A stretch of 7,996 nucleotides of DNA, taken from the NCBI GenBank assembly GCA_010672185.1, contig JAAHHL010000271.1:1-7996 (forward strand), written 5' to 3'. The notes under the pieces were generated by a model. That model ran no database searches and was not told where the DNA came from. It saw nothing but the letters and a program-made list of their open reading frames with translations. Shown piece by piece: positions 1 through 6,130 of this stretch (within the stretch, counting starts at the first letter, position 1; each line of letters begins with the position of its first letter). The DNA is from Caldora sp. SIO3E6 (GTDB lineage: Bacteria; Cyanobacteriota; Cyanobacteriia; Cyanobacteriales; Coleofasciculaceae). A program made the translations under genes and the position numbers.

Positions 1-2615
1 GGGAAGTTGGCAGCGGGTAAGGTTTGGAAGCGCCGATAAGGCACTACATCTTCATTAAACGCCTGGAGATATTCCATGCCATTAACCATAGCTCCGATAA
101 AGCTACGGATGCCCTCAGTCGCTAGAATTTGATTATACTTTTGGATTTCTTGCTGGTTGAGGGGGGCACGACCCAAGAAATGTTTTGTTCCTAGCTCAAT
201 TACTTTGGTATTGGGGTAAGGAGTGTAGAACTCTTTAATGTAGACTTCTGAACAACCCAACCCTTCAATGAACTCCTTAACAGTAATTTCGCCATTACTC
301 AGCTTGCTTTCGAGGGAAGTGAACTGCTCTTGAATGGTATAGGGTTCAACATCTCGCTCAAATATCTGTCGGTAAGCAGCACGCACCAGATTTTTGACTG
401 CTGGCTTATCGTTAAGATCCGTCAATTTAAAGATCTTGGTTTGCTCCCGCTGGACAGTGACTCCTTGATTAACCCGGAATGCCACTTCTGGTTCTGCTCG
501 ATTGTCAGGAACTTTACCCAGTTCAATAAAGCGGGGAGTTTCTACTTTCTTCGGAGGATTACCAAAATCTTTCGCTAAAGCACCTGGTCTCAATGAGCGC
601 AATTGTTTACCAAATGGAGTCAGGTAGCGTTCGTAGGGAACTGTATCTTCTCCAAATGCTTGCTCATACTCTTTATTGTCGATAATGGCATCAATTAAAG
701 CGTAGAAGCCCTGCTTAGCACAGATATCAAAGTACTGGTTTGTTTCCTGACGACCGTAAGTAGGACGTCCCAACAGACGCCGATGGAGATACTCAACTCC
801 CTTCATTACGTAAAGTGGTGTCCAGTAACGCTTGCGAACTCCGTCCGACTTCGCCACAATCCGGATAAATTCCCTTACCGTAATTTCGCCGTTTTCCAGT
901 TTGGTTTCTGCTGTCGATGAGCGCTCTCCTTCATAGGGGAGACATCCAAATACTTGCAAGTAACAAGCACGAATTATTGATGGGGTCGCTCTTTCTACAA
1001 CATCACTGGAGCCTTCACTTTCACCATCACTGCTAGGTAAGGGTTCTAAGCGAAAAACTTTCCGTCCCAAGGAACCAGGAAACTGACTGATCGCTTCTGG
1101 GTTACTATTTTGATTATTGATACCAGGTCCTTGGTGAATTAAGAGGCGCTTAGTATCTTTACCAAAGGGAGATGGTCGGGCATTGGGATTACGAGTTTCT
1201 TTCTGGAAAATGGCTCCAAACTGAATCTCCAATGGATCATTGCCGGCACCATAAGGATGCTGGTCGGGTAATGGCTGCCCATACTTAGCAAAGGTGGTCA
1301 GGAATTGGGGTACTTTGCGGAAAGGTGCACTGTAGCGCAACAGATCTTGTTGCATTCCCCAGTTGCGGCATTCTTGAGCTTCTTGACCCAGACCCCGCAG
1401 ATAAGGGACTGTTTCTTCACCGAAGTAGTCGGAATATTCCTGGGAATCGACCAAAGCATCTATCAGGGCAGATAGACCCCCATCAGAAACTATGGAAAAG
1501 TAGCTCTGAACTTCTTCCCGGGAACTTGGACCACGACCCAGGACATGACGGAAAGCTAGTTCAAGAGCACGACTGTTAATAAATGGCTCGAAGAACTGTT
1601 TCCTATAGAGAGGAGATTTACCCAAACGACGGACAAATTCCTTCATGGAGAGGCTGCCATTTTTTACCTGAGATTCCAGATAAGAGATCGATTGGCTATA
1701 AGCACGAGTAATATCCCGTTCAAATATTTGCCGATAAGCCGCTTTAACAACCTCTTGCTTTTCTGAGGATGACAAACCAGGCTTCATGACGAATTTAGGA
1801 CGCCTCTCTGCCGCATTGAAGTAGCTTTGGGGCAGTTGTAGACCCTGTTGGTCAATCGAAGGGCGCTGCCGCAGTTTATCTGAAGGAGTGGCGGCTTTGA
1901 ATTCGTTAATCGTAATTTCAAAGTAGCCAGCTACAATCCCACTTGCTTCCTGGTCACCCTTGAAACAGCCTAAGCAGGCATTACGCATTTCTTGTAGGGC
2001 TACCAATGTCGCAGCTGCAGAGCAAGCGTTTTCAATAACTTCCCGCAGACCCCGGACATTAACAGTGAGGATGTTAGGATCTCCTGCCACAATTGCATAG
2101 GTAAGGTAGCGTAACATCCAAGACAAGTCTCGCAGAGACTTTTGCATGTTTCTCGGACCATAACGAGCAATGTTAATTGGTCGGAAACCTGCTGGCGTGG
2201 GACTACCCCCAGCGGCACTCAAGAAGGAACCAAAGCCATCAAACAAGCCACCACTACCACTTTCAACATAAGTAGCAGTCCCTAACTCTCTAGCTCGTTG
2301 ACTCTGGGTGCCACTAGGAGTTTTCTTGGCCGCTACTGGTTCAGCTACTTCTGGCTTTTCTAAGTAAGCCATCGGTGAACCACCGGTGAAAATTCGGTTG
2401 GCAGCGCGGGATACAATCAGGTCTGAATTTTTGGTGATCGTATCCGCAATCTCTAAAAGCTTTGTTCCAGAACGGAAAAAAACAGCAAGTTCGCTGAGTT
2501 CACCGCCCGCCAAAAAACGATCTTGCTGTTCTGCTTGGATAATTGTTGCAAACGGTATTGTTTGATATAGTTGCGGACGCGCAACCGAGCTTCCACCACT
2601 TGCCTTAACACTCAT
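1..2615 (-). CDS. apcE: Phycobilisome core-membrane linker ApcE (LCM), 3' end outside window
   Basis: ApcE is the large chromophorylated linker that organises the allophycocyanin core, anchors the phycobilisome to the thylakoid and acts as a terminal energy emitter. Translation is open for 871 codons without a frameshift and runs off the left edge. Residues about 20-240 form the phycobiliprotein-like domain, interrupted by the PB-loop insertion (about 80-143). Cys198 in the motif ENACSAAATLVA matches the bilin-attachment cysteine. Three linker repeats lie at about 276-410, 540-665 and 735-868; repeats 1 and 3 carry AAYRQIFERD. The window ends in PAANF, which in three-repeat proteins lies near the C terminus, but a fourth repeat cannot be excluded. 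The start MSVKASGGSSVARPQLYQ is the family N terminus, with GGAG 5 nt upstream (2621-2624). Unusual points are a CxxC pair (C214, C217) and a divergent second repeat. In many cyanobacteria apcA/apcB/apcC follow, here beyond the left edge. Confidence 0.97.
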   Translation of the reverse strand, partial: MSVKASGGSSVARPQLYQTIPFATIIQAEQQDRFLAGGELSELAVFFRSGTKLLEIADTITKNSDLIVSRAANRIFTGGSPMAYLEKPEVAEPVAAKKTPSGTQSQRARELGTATYVESGSGGLFDGFGSFLSAAGGSPTPAGFRPINIARYGPRNMQKSLRDLSWMLRYLTYAIVAGDPNILTVNVRGLREVIENACSAAATLVALQEMRNACLGCFKGDQEASGIVAGYFEITINEFKAATPSDKLRQRPSIDQQGLQLPQSYFNAAERRPKFVMKPGLSSSEKQEVVKAAYRQIFERDITRAYSQSISYLESQVKNGSLSMKEFVRRLGKSPLYRKQFFEPFINSRALELAFRHVLGRGPSSREEVQSYFSIVSDGGLSALIDALVDSQEYSDYFGEETVPYLRGLGQEAQECRNWGMQQDLLRYSAPFRKVPQFLTTFAKYGQPLPDQHPYGAGNDPLEIQFGAIFQKETRNPNARPSPFGKDTKRLLIHQGPGINNQNSNPEAISQFPGSLGRKVFRLEPLPSSDGESEGSSDVVERATPSIIRACYLQVFGCLPYEGERSSTAETKLENGEITVREFIRIVAKSDGVRKRYWTPLYVMKGVEYLHRRLLGRPTYGRQETNQYFDICAKQGFYALIDAIIDNKEYEQAFGEDTVPYERYLTPFGKQLRSLRPGALAKDFGNPPKKVETPRFIELGKVPDNRAEPEVAFRVNQGVTVQREQTKIFKLTDLNDKPAVKNLVRAAYRQIFERDVEPYTIQEQFTSLESKLSNGEITVKEFIEGLGCSEVYIKEFYTPYPNTKVIELGTKHFLGRAPLNQQEIQKYNQILATEGIRSFIGAMVNGMEYLQAFNEDVVPYRRFQTLPAANF

Positions 2616-2670
2616 TTGTTCTCCAACGCTCCCATTAACAATTTTTACTGTGTTAAGCCTGACCAGAGTT

Positions 2671-2690
2671 CCAAATACCAGTCTATTTGG
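2671..2690 (-). repeat. Perfect inverted repeat in the apcE leader
   Basis: CCAAATA and TATTTGG form a perfect 7-bp inverted repeat around a 6-nt centre, ending 55 bp upstream of the apcE start codon. In apcE mRNA it could fold as a small AU-rich hairpin; on DNA it could be a dimeric regulator's site. No terminator-like U tract follows. Function is unknown. Confidence 0.45.
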
Positions 2691-2940
2691 CTTATTTTAG
2701 GCTGAGCGAACTCCTATTTTTCCTATTCCCTAACTTTGGCAGGAAGGTTGCGCTGCTGCCTTCAATAAACACATGTCCTGGCTAAACCACGTCAGTTTCT
2801 AGATTAAAACGTTTCTGATGTCTCAGTCTGGACTTATTTATTAAGAAGTGTATAGAACACCTTTTTGGGTTTCACACCAAGTCATAATAATTGATTTGAT
2901 GCCATTATTCTGAGAAGTACCATAAGTTTTGTTACAAATT

Positions 2941-2981
2941 GCATTAATTGGGGATGTAGAGTGACTGCATTAAGCATTAAT
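2941..2981 (+). repeat. Three direct copies of GCATTAA
   Basis: GCATTAA occurs at 2941-2947, 2967-2973 and 2974-2980; the first and last extend to GCATTAAT. Two copies abut and the third is 26 bp away. The cluster lies 95-135 bp upstream of the methyltransferase start, where activator or repressor sites could sit. In AT-rich DNA this may be chance, and no known regulator consensus was recognised. Confidence 0.25.
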
Positions 2982-3075
2982 ACCTAAATACGAGAAAAAA
3001 ATAACCTGAAGCGCTTGCATTCTTATATCCTTAGATAATTCGGTCTTCATTACAATCTCCCCAACGACGTAAGTT

Positions 3076-4275
3076 ATGGAAGCATTCCAAGATACTAGCG
3101 TTGCCGTTCAGCGACTATACGATACTTACCCTTTTCCACCGGAGCCTTTACTGGATGAACCACCTCCTGGTTACAACTGGCGTTGGAATTGGTTGTCAGC
3201 CTACAGCTTTTGTACTGGTCAAAAACCTCACCGGCAGGATATCCGGATTCTGGATGCTGGTTGTGGTACTGGTGTCGGAACAGAGTATCTGGTTCATCTC
3301 AATCCTCAAGCATCTGTAGTCGGAATTGATTTGAGTCCTGGTGCATTGAAGGTAGCTAAGGAGCGCTGTCAGCGATCAGGGGCTAATCGAGTCGAGTTTC
3401 ATAACTTGAGTCTGTATGATGTCAACCAAGTAGAAGGTCAATTCGATCTGATTAACTGTGTTGGGGTTTTACATCATTTACCAGACCCAATTCGAGGTAT
3501 TCAGTCTTTGGCAGCCAAACTTGCTCCTGGTGGCTTGATGCATATTTTTGTCTATGCAGAGTTAGGACGCTGGGAAATTCAGCTGATGCAGCAGGCGATC
3601 GCACTTTTGCAGGGTGACAAGCAGGGAGATTATCGGGATGGTGTCAAAGTAGGGCGTCAGTTGTTTGAATCTTTACCAGAAAACAACCGGATTGTCAAGC
3701 GAGATAAGGAACGCTGGTCTTTGGAAAATCACCAGGATGAATGCTTTGCTGATATGTATGTTCATCCCCAAGAAATTGACTACAACGTTGAGACTGTCTT
3801 TGAACTGATTGATGCTGCTGGTTTAGAATTCCTCGGCTTTTCTAATGTTCGCTATTGGGATAAGGAGCGACTTTTAGGGAAAAAGCCGGAATTGATGGAA
3901 CGAGCCGCAAAGTTGAATGAGCGTCAATTGTATCGATTAATTGAACTATTAGATCCAGAATTGACTCATTACGAGTTTTTCCTCACCCGTCCACCTCTAC
4001 CTAAAGCAGATTGGTCTGATGCTCAAGTACTGTCGGCAGCAATTCCAGAACTCAATCCTTGTATGAATGGTTGGCCGAGTAAGTCCCTGTTCGATTACGA
4101 TTATCAGTTGCTCCAGTTATCAGAGGAAGAGTTTGACTTTCTGCAAGGGTGTGAAGTTAATTCCACAGGGGAGGCAAAAACAGTAGGAGAGATTTTAGCT
4201 AGTGTAGAGTTGGATTTAGAAGGAGTGCGATCGCTCCTCAAGAAACAGTTAATTATGTTAACCAAGAATAAGTAA
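3076..4275 (+). CDS. Class I SAM-dependent methyltransferase, divergent from apcE
   Basis: The 399-residue protein is a class I (Rossmann-fold) S-adenosylmethionine-dependent methyltransferase. The SAM-binding motif I is ILDAGCGTG (residues 58-66). Motif II is VVGIDLSPGAL (81-91), with Asp85 placed to hold the SAM ribose. The post-motif segment DLINCVGVLHHLPDP is at 124-138. The N terminus has a YDTYPFPPEP segment (15-24) before the fold, and a C-terminal extension of about 200 residues presumably handles substrate. No membrane segment or signal peptide is visible. An in-frame TAA at 3070-3072 makes ATG 3076 the first possible start, although no clear Shine-Dalgarno precedes it. Substrate is not deducible. 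Divergence from apcE and a length near 400 aa make a phycobiliprotein methyltransferase such as the CpcM asparagine methyltransferase a possibility, but this is inference. A decayed copy of its 3' end lies downstream. Confidence 0.9.
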   Translation: MEAFQDTSVAVQRLYDTYPFPPEPLLDEPPPGYNWRWNWLSAYSFCTGQKPHRQDIRILDAGCGTGVGTEYLVHLNPQASVVGIDLSPGALKVAKERCQRSGANRVEFHNLSLYDVNQVEGQFDLINCVGVLHHLPDPIRGIQSLAAKLAPGGLMHIFVYAELGRWEIQLMQQAIALLQGDKQGDYRDGVKVGRQLFESLPENNRIVKRDKERWSLENHQDECFADMYVHPQEIDYNVETVFELIDAAGLEFLGFSNVRYWDKERLLGKKPELMERAAKLNERQLYRLIELLDPELTHYEFFLTRPPLPKADWSDAQVLSAAIPELNPCMNGWPSKSLFDYDYQLLQLSEEEFDFLQGCEVNSTGEAKTVGEILASVELDLEGVRSLLKKQLIMLTKNK

Positions 4276-4281
4276 TCGTAG

Positions 4282-4307
4282 GTTGGGTTGAGGTGAGAAA
4301 ACCCAAC
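4282..4307 (+). terminator. Palindromic repeat / possible terminator after the methyltransferase gene
   Basis: GTTGGGTT (4282-4289) and AACCCAAC (4300-4307) form a perfect 8-bp stem around a 10-nt loop, beginning 7 bp after the stop codon. No U-rich tract follows, so it is not a textbook intrinsic terminator. Sequences of this GTAGGTTGGGTT type recur as short dispersed palindromes between genes in filamentous cyanobacteria (general knowledge, not searched here). It could act as a 3'-end stabiliser, a weak terminator or simply a repeat element. Confidence 0.5.
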
Positions 4308-4333
4308 ACCATGTACTAGGCATTTTAGGTTAC

Positions 4334-4385
4334 GCGATCGCTTTCCCAGAAACAGTTAATTCTGCTGACCAATAAGAGGATTTAG
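4334..4385 (+). pseudogene. Decayed second copy of the methyltransferase 3' end
   Basis: Positions 4334-4376 align with the last 46 bp of the methyltransferase gene (4227-4272). Both begin GCGATCGCT and share AGAAACAGTTAATT, with about 36 of 43 bases identical and one 3-nt gap. Read from 4335 the copy gives RSLSQKQLILLTNKRI then TAG, against RSLLKKQLIMLTKNK in the intact gene, so the gap keeps frame and several changes are silent or conservative. An in-frame TAG (4326-4328) closes the frame a few codons upstream, so only the tail survives. Its stop at 4383-4385 directly abuts the antitoxin ATG, and its AAGAGG serves as that gene's likely Shine-Dalgarno. It may be the remnant of a tandem paralogue or of a local duplication. 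Confidence 0.5.
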
Positions 4386-4637
4386 ATGAACTCACAACCA
4401 ACAGAGCTAGAAGGTACTTGGGAAGAAATTATCGCTCACGCTGCTGAACTAGCTGGGCGCAGGGTACGTGTTATTGTTTTACCGGAAAAACCAAAGCCTT
4501 CACCCCCTGAAGCAGTGCCGCCTTTCCGTCCTCCCTCTGGTCGTTCTCTTTTAAGACATGCAGGTACTTGGGCAGGTGAAGACTTTGAGGAGTGTCTTCA
4601 GTTGGTTTACGATACTCGTTCTGAAATAGAGTTTTAA
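4386..4637 (+). CDS. Putative type II antitoxin (VapB-like) paired with downstream PIN toxin
   Basis: An 83-residue acidic protein whose core ELEGTWEEIIAHAAELAGRR (residues 8-27), followed by VRVIVLP, resembles small antitoxins that accompany PIN-domain toxins in cyanobacteria. A proline-rich middle (about 34-50) is followed by a C-terminal segment (HAGTWAGEDFEE onward) of the kind that in such pairs usually wraps the toxin's active site. The gene ends 2 nt before the toxin start, a spacing typical of co-translated toxin-antitoxin operons. The start ATG follows an in-frame TAG directly and has AGAGGA (4376-4381) as Shine-Dalgarno. The product presumably neutralises the toxin and may autoregulate the operon, but no DNA-binding motif is evident by eye. 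Function is assigned largely from the partner gene. Confidence 0.75.
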   Translation: MNSQPTELEGTWEEIIAHAAELAGRRVRVIVLPEKPKPSPPEAVPPFRPPSGRSLLRHAGTWAGEDFEECLQLVYDTRSEIEF

Positions 4638-4639
4638 GT

Positions 4640-5080
4640 GTGTACCTACTCGATACCAACTATTGCAGCCGTATTATTGGGGGAGATGCAAACGTCCTTC
4701 GCCGAGTAGCTGAGGTGGGGGAATCTCAGGTAACTACCTGCATTATTGTGTGGGGAGAGCTGATGTTTATGGCTTATAATTCGGAACGAAGAGCGAGTAA
4801 TTTAACACAGGTACAAGAATTTCTCGCAGACATCGGTATATATTTTATTGATGAGGAAACAGCTGATATTTATGGACAATTTAAAGCCCAAATTATCAAG
4901 CATTTTGGCCCTAGAGAACGCAGGCAGCGACGAAGGACTCGAATTGAACAATTAGGAATTCATGACAATGATTTGTGGATTGCGGCTATTGCCTTGCGGC
5001 ACAATCTCACAATTGTTTCAACAGATAGAGATTTTCAACGAATGGGAGAGGTAAGAACATTACCCTTGGAATGCTGGTAG
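4640..5080 (+). CDS. vapC: VapC-family PIN-domain ribonuclease toxin
   Basis: A 146-residue PIN-domain protein, the likely toxin of a VapBC-type module; such enzymes are Mg2+-dependent RNases that cleave tRNA or rRNA when the antitoxin is lost. Candidate acidic residues are in place: Asp5 in LLDTN, Glu40 in WGEL, Asp111 in DNDLWIAA and Asp129 in STDRDF. Residues 91-104 form an Arg-rich insertion (PRERRQRRRTRIEQ) before the third acidic motif, seen in the cyanobacterial branch of this family and perhaps an RNA contact. The start is GTG at 4640, giving MYLLDTN as expected for PIN proteins, and lies 2 nt after the antitoxin stop, so translation is probably coupled. All catalytic positions look intact, so the toxin is probably active. 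An 18-bp near-copy of its 3' end lies 50 bp downstream. Confidence 0.9.
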   Translation: MYLLDTNYCSRIIGGDANVLRRVAEVGESQVTTCIIVWGELMFMAYNSERRASNLTQVQEFLADIGIYFIDEETADIYGQFKAQIIKHFGPRERRQRRRTRIEQLGIHDNDLWIAAIALRHNLTIVSTDRDFQRMGEVRTLPLECW

Positions 5081-5118
5081 ATCTGAGATTGGACTAAGAT
5101 GTAAGAACAATACCCTTG
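5051..5118 (+). repeat. 18-bp direct repeat of the vapC 3' end, 50 bp apart
   Basis: GTAAGAACATTACCCTTG (5051-5068, codons 138-143 of vapC) recurs as GTAAGAACAATACCCTTG at 5101-5118, with 17 of 18 bases identical and exactly 50 bp between starts. The second copy, read in the matching phase, gives VRTIPL against VRTLPL, but it is out of frame with both vapC and the next gene, and a stop (TAA 5095-5097) precedes it. It is a small local duplication or the trace of another vapC-like gene end. Confidence 0.6.
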
Positions 5119-5144
5119 CTTACCGATTGTTCGCAGCAAAAGCC

Positions 5145-5771
5145 ATGACAGCCAATGCGATCGCAGTTCAAACCCATAGTACACAGAGAGAACAATATTT
5201 TATATTGCCGGGATATTATACCTGGGAACAGTTTAAATCCCTGAAAACTTCCCTGGGAGAAAATGGTAGTGTTAAAATATCTTATCTTGACGGCATAATA
5301 GAACTTATGACCACAGGAGAGCAACATGAAACTATCAGTCGCGTAATTTCTCTATTACTGGGAATCTATTTTTGGCAGAATCAAATCGAGTTTATTCCCG
5401 TCGGGAGTGCCACCCGTGAATCTGAAGAAAAAGAAGTTTCTTTTGCCCCTGATGAATCTTATTATATTGGCCAGAAAAAAGAACATCCTGATTTAGCGAT
5501 CGAGGTTATTATTACTAGTGGCAGCATTAACAAGTTAGAAAAATATAAACGCTTGAAAGTCAGAGAAGTTTGGTTTTGGAAAAAACAGACAATTTCAGTT
5601 TATGTATTGCAGAATGCAGAAGACGAAGAAAAGATAGGGTATGAACTCAAAAACAAAAGTGAATTATTACCAGACTTGGACTTAAAAATGTTAGCCGATT
5701 GTGTGCTAATGCCATCTAAAGTAGAGGCGATGAACGAGTTTTTGAAGCATATTCAAGCAATAAGATCGTAG
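5145..5771 (+). CDS. Uma2 family (DUF820) endonuclease-like protein
   Basis: With the ATG at 5145 this is a 208-residue Uma2/DUF820 protein, a PD-(D/E)XK nuclease-fold family greatly expanded in cyanobacteria; its biological role is not settled. Family features seen: YTWEQF near the N terminus (25-30), YLDGIIELM (47-55) followed by H61-E62, FIPVGSATR (83-91), FAPDESYYIG (100-109), and the core PDLAIEVI (115-122) with Asp116 and Glu120. A Lys-rich helix and KVREVWFW (138-145) follow, where most members read GVxEYW. A TTG at 5127 would add six residues but matches no family start, and no strong Shine-Dalgarno precedes either start. It begins 64 bp after vapC on the same strand and could share its transcript. 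A palindrome closes it directly after the stop. The fold is intact, so it is probably functional. Confidence 0.88.
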   Translation: MTANAIAVQTHSTQREQYFILPGYYTWEQFKSLKTSLGENGSVKISYLDGIIELMTTGEQHETISRVISLLLGIYFWQNQIEFIPVGSATRESEEKEVSFAPDESYYIGQKKEHPDLAIEVIITSGSINKLEKYKRLKVREVWFWKKQTISVYVLQNAEDEEKIGYELKNKSELLPDLDLKMLADCVLMPSKVEAMNEFLKHIQAIRS

Positions 5772-5797
5772 GGTGTGTTAGCGAAGCGTAACGCACC
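5772..5797 (+). terminator. Palindromic repeat / possible terminator after the Uma2 gene
   Basis: GGTGTGTTA (5772-5780) and TAACGCACC (5789-5797) form a 9-bp stem with one G-U pair around the 8-nt loop GCGAAGCG, starting at the base after the stop codon. The GGTGCGTTA...TAACGCACC type is a common dispersed palindrome between cyanobacterial genes (general knowledge). No U tract follows, so terminator function is possible but not shown. Like the hairpin at 4282 it is preceded by ATCGTAGG. Confidence 0.55.
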
Positions 5798-5876
5798 GCA
5801 TCACGGGCACAATTATTTAAAAAATCGCGAAGAAACAAGGAGTTCAGGAATTAGGAGTTGCGATCGCATTTTTTGC

Positions 5877-5905
5877 TTGCAATTGCCAAAATTTTTTGGT
5901 ACTAT
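5877..5905 (+). promoter_or_regulatory. Candidate upstream promoter for the CHAT-NB-ARC gene
   Basis: TTGCAA (5877-5882) and TACTAT (5900-5905) are separated by 17 bp, a sigma-70-like pair matching 4 of 6 at each box. The spacer contains the near-palindrome CCAAAATTTTTTGG (5886-5899), which could be an operator. It lies about 225 bp upstream of the start codon. Confidence 0.35.
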
Positions 5906-5909
5906 ATTT

Positions 5910-5939
5910 TTTACAATAGGAAAGGTGTGCGCCTATATA
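5910..5939 (+). promoter_or_regulatory. Candidate proximal promoter for the CHAT-NB-ARC gene
   Basis: TTTACA (5910-5915, 5 of 6 to the -35 consensus) and TATATA (5934-5939) are 18 bp apart, in an AT-rich stretch that continues TATATAAAA. Initiation would fall near 5946-5950, placing all three tandem hairpin units inside a leader of about 180 nt. Confidence 0.4.
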
Positions 5940-5959
5940 TAAAAGTTTCTTCTCAAACC

Positions 5960-6106
5960 CAACAGTAACTTGTTCCACTTCCACAGGCTGGAAGCCTGTT
6001 CCACAAGCCAACAGTAACTTGCTCCACTTCTACAGGCTGGAAGCCTGTTCCACAACTCAACAGTAACTTGTTCCACTTCTACAGGCTGGAAGCCTGTTCC
6101 ACAAAA
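5960..6106 (+). repeat. Three tandem 49-bp units, each with a 7-bp-stem hairpin
   Basis: Units start at 5960, 6009 and 6058, all opening CAACAGTAACTTG, with a strict 49-bp period. Over the first 46 bases, units 1 and 3 differ at one position (C/T), units 2 and 3 at one (C/T), and the last bases of each unit vary. Each unit contains the palindrome ACAGGCT-GGA-AGCCTGT (5983-5999, 6032-6048, 6081-6097), identical in all three. An overlapping alternative pairing, TGGAA with TTCCA, is mutually exclusive with it. The array ends about 25 bp before the CHAT-NB-ARC start and probably lies in its 5' leader. Forty-nine is not a multiple of three and there is no ORF. It resembles the tandem repeats scattered in filamentous cyanobacteria and has no unique spacers. 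Confidence 0.95.
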
Positions 6107-6130
6107 AACCTACCACTTAACACCTAAACA

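Larger units (their letters stand above)
2616..3075. promoter_or_regulatory. Divergent intergenic region between apcE and the methyltransferase gene
   Basis: This 460-bp AT-rich stretch has no credible ORF and must hold the promoters of both divergent genes. No strong sigma-70 pair is visible. For apcE (minus strand) the best -10-like hexamer is TATACA (2854-2849), with only a weak TTGGTG 20 bp upstream; if used, it implies a leader of about 225 nt. For the methyltransferase (plus strand) GATAAT (3034-3039) and TACAAT (3051-3056) resemble -10 boxes, but neither has a good -35. The region also contains a 7-bp inverted repeat in the apcE leader and a GCATTAA triplet, listed separately. Assigning it as regulatory rests mainly on position. 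Confidence 0.5.

Noticed and set aside
1325..1579. Plus-strand ORF of 84 codons
   Set aside because: It is antisense to apcE linker repeat 1, which is uninterrupted and strongly conserved.
1..2615. Far-red-light type ApcE2 paralogue
   Set aside because: The bilin-binding cysteine (Cys198 in ENACSAAATL) is present, whereas far-red ApcE2 proteins lack it; this is an ordinary ApcE.
2738..2760. GGCAG/CTGCC inverted repeat in the apcE leader
   Set aside because: A 5-bp stem with a 13-nt loop is expected by chance and gives no terminator or riboswitch-like structure.
5127..5144. TTG start adding six residues to the Uma2 protein
   Set aside because: There is no Shine-Dalgarno for it and the ATG at 5145 is a sufficient, more usual start.
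5094..5327. Minus-strand ORF of 77 codons over the Uma2 5' end
   Set aside because: It is antisense to conserved Uma2 coding sequence and has no recognisable family features.
5960..6106. Possible small CRISPR array
   Set aside because: The whole 49-bp unit repeats, including what would be spacers. There are no unique spacers and no cas genes, so it is a tandem repeat.
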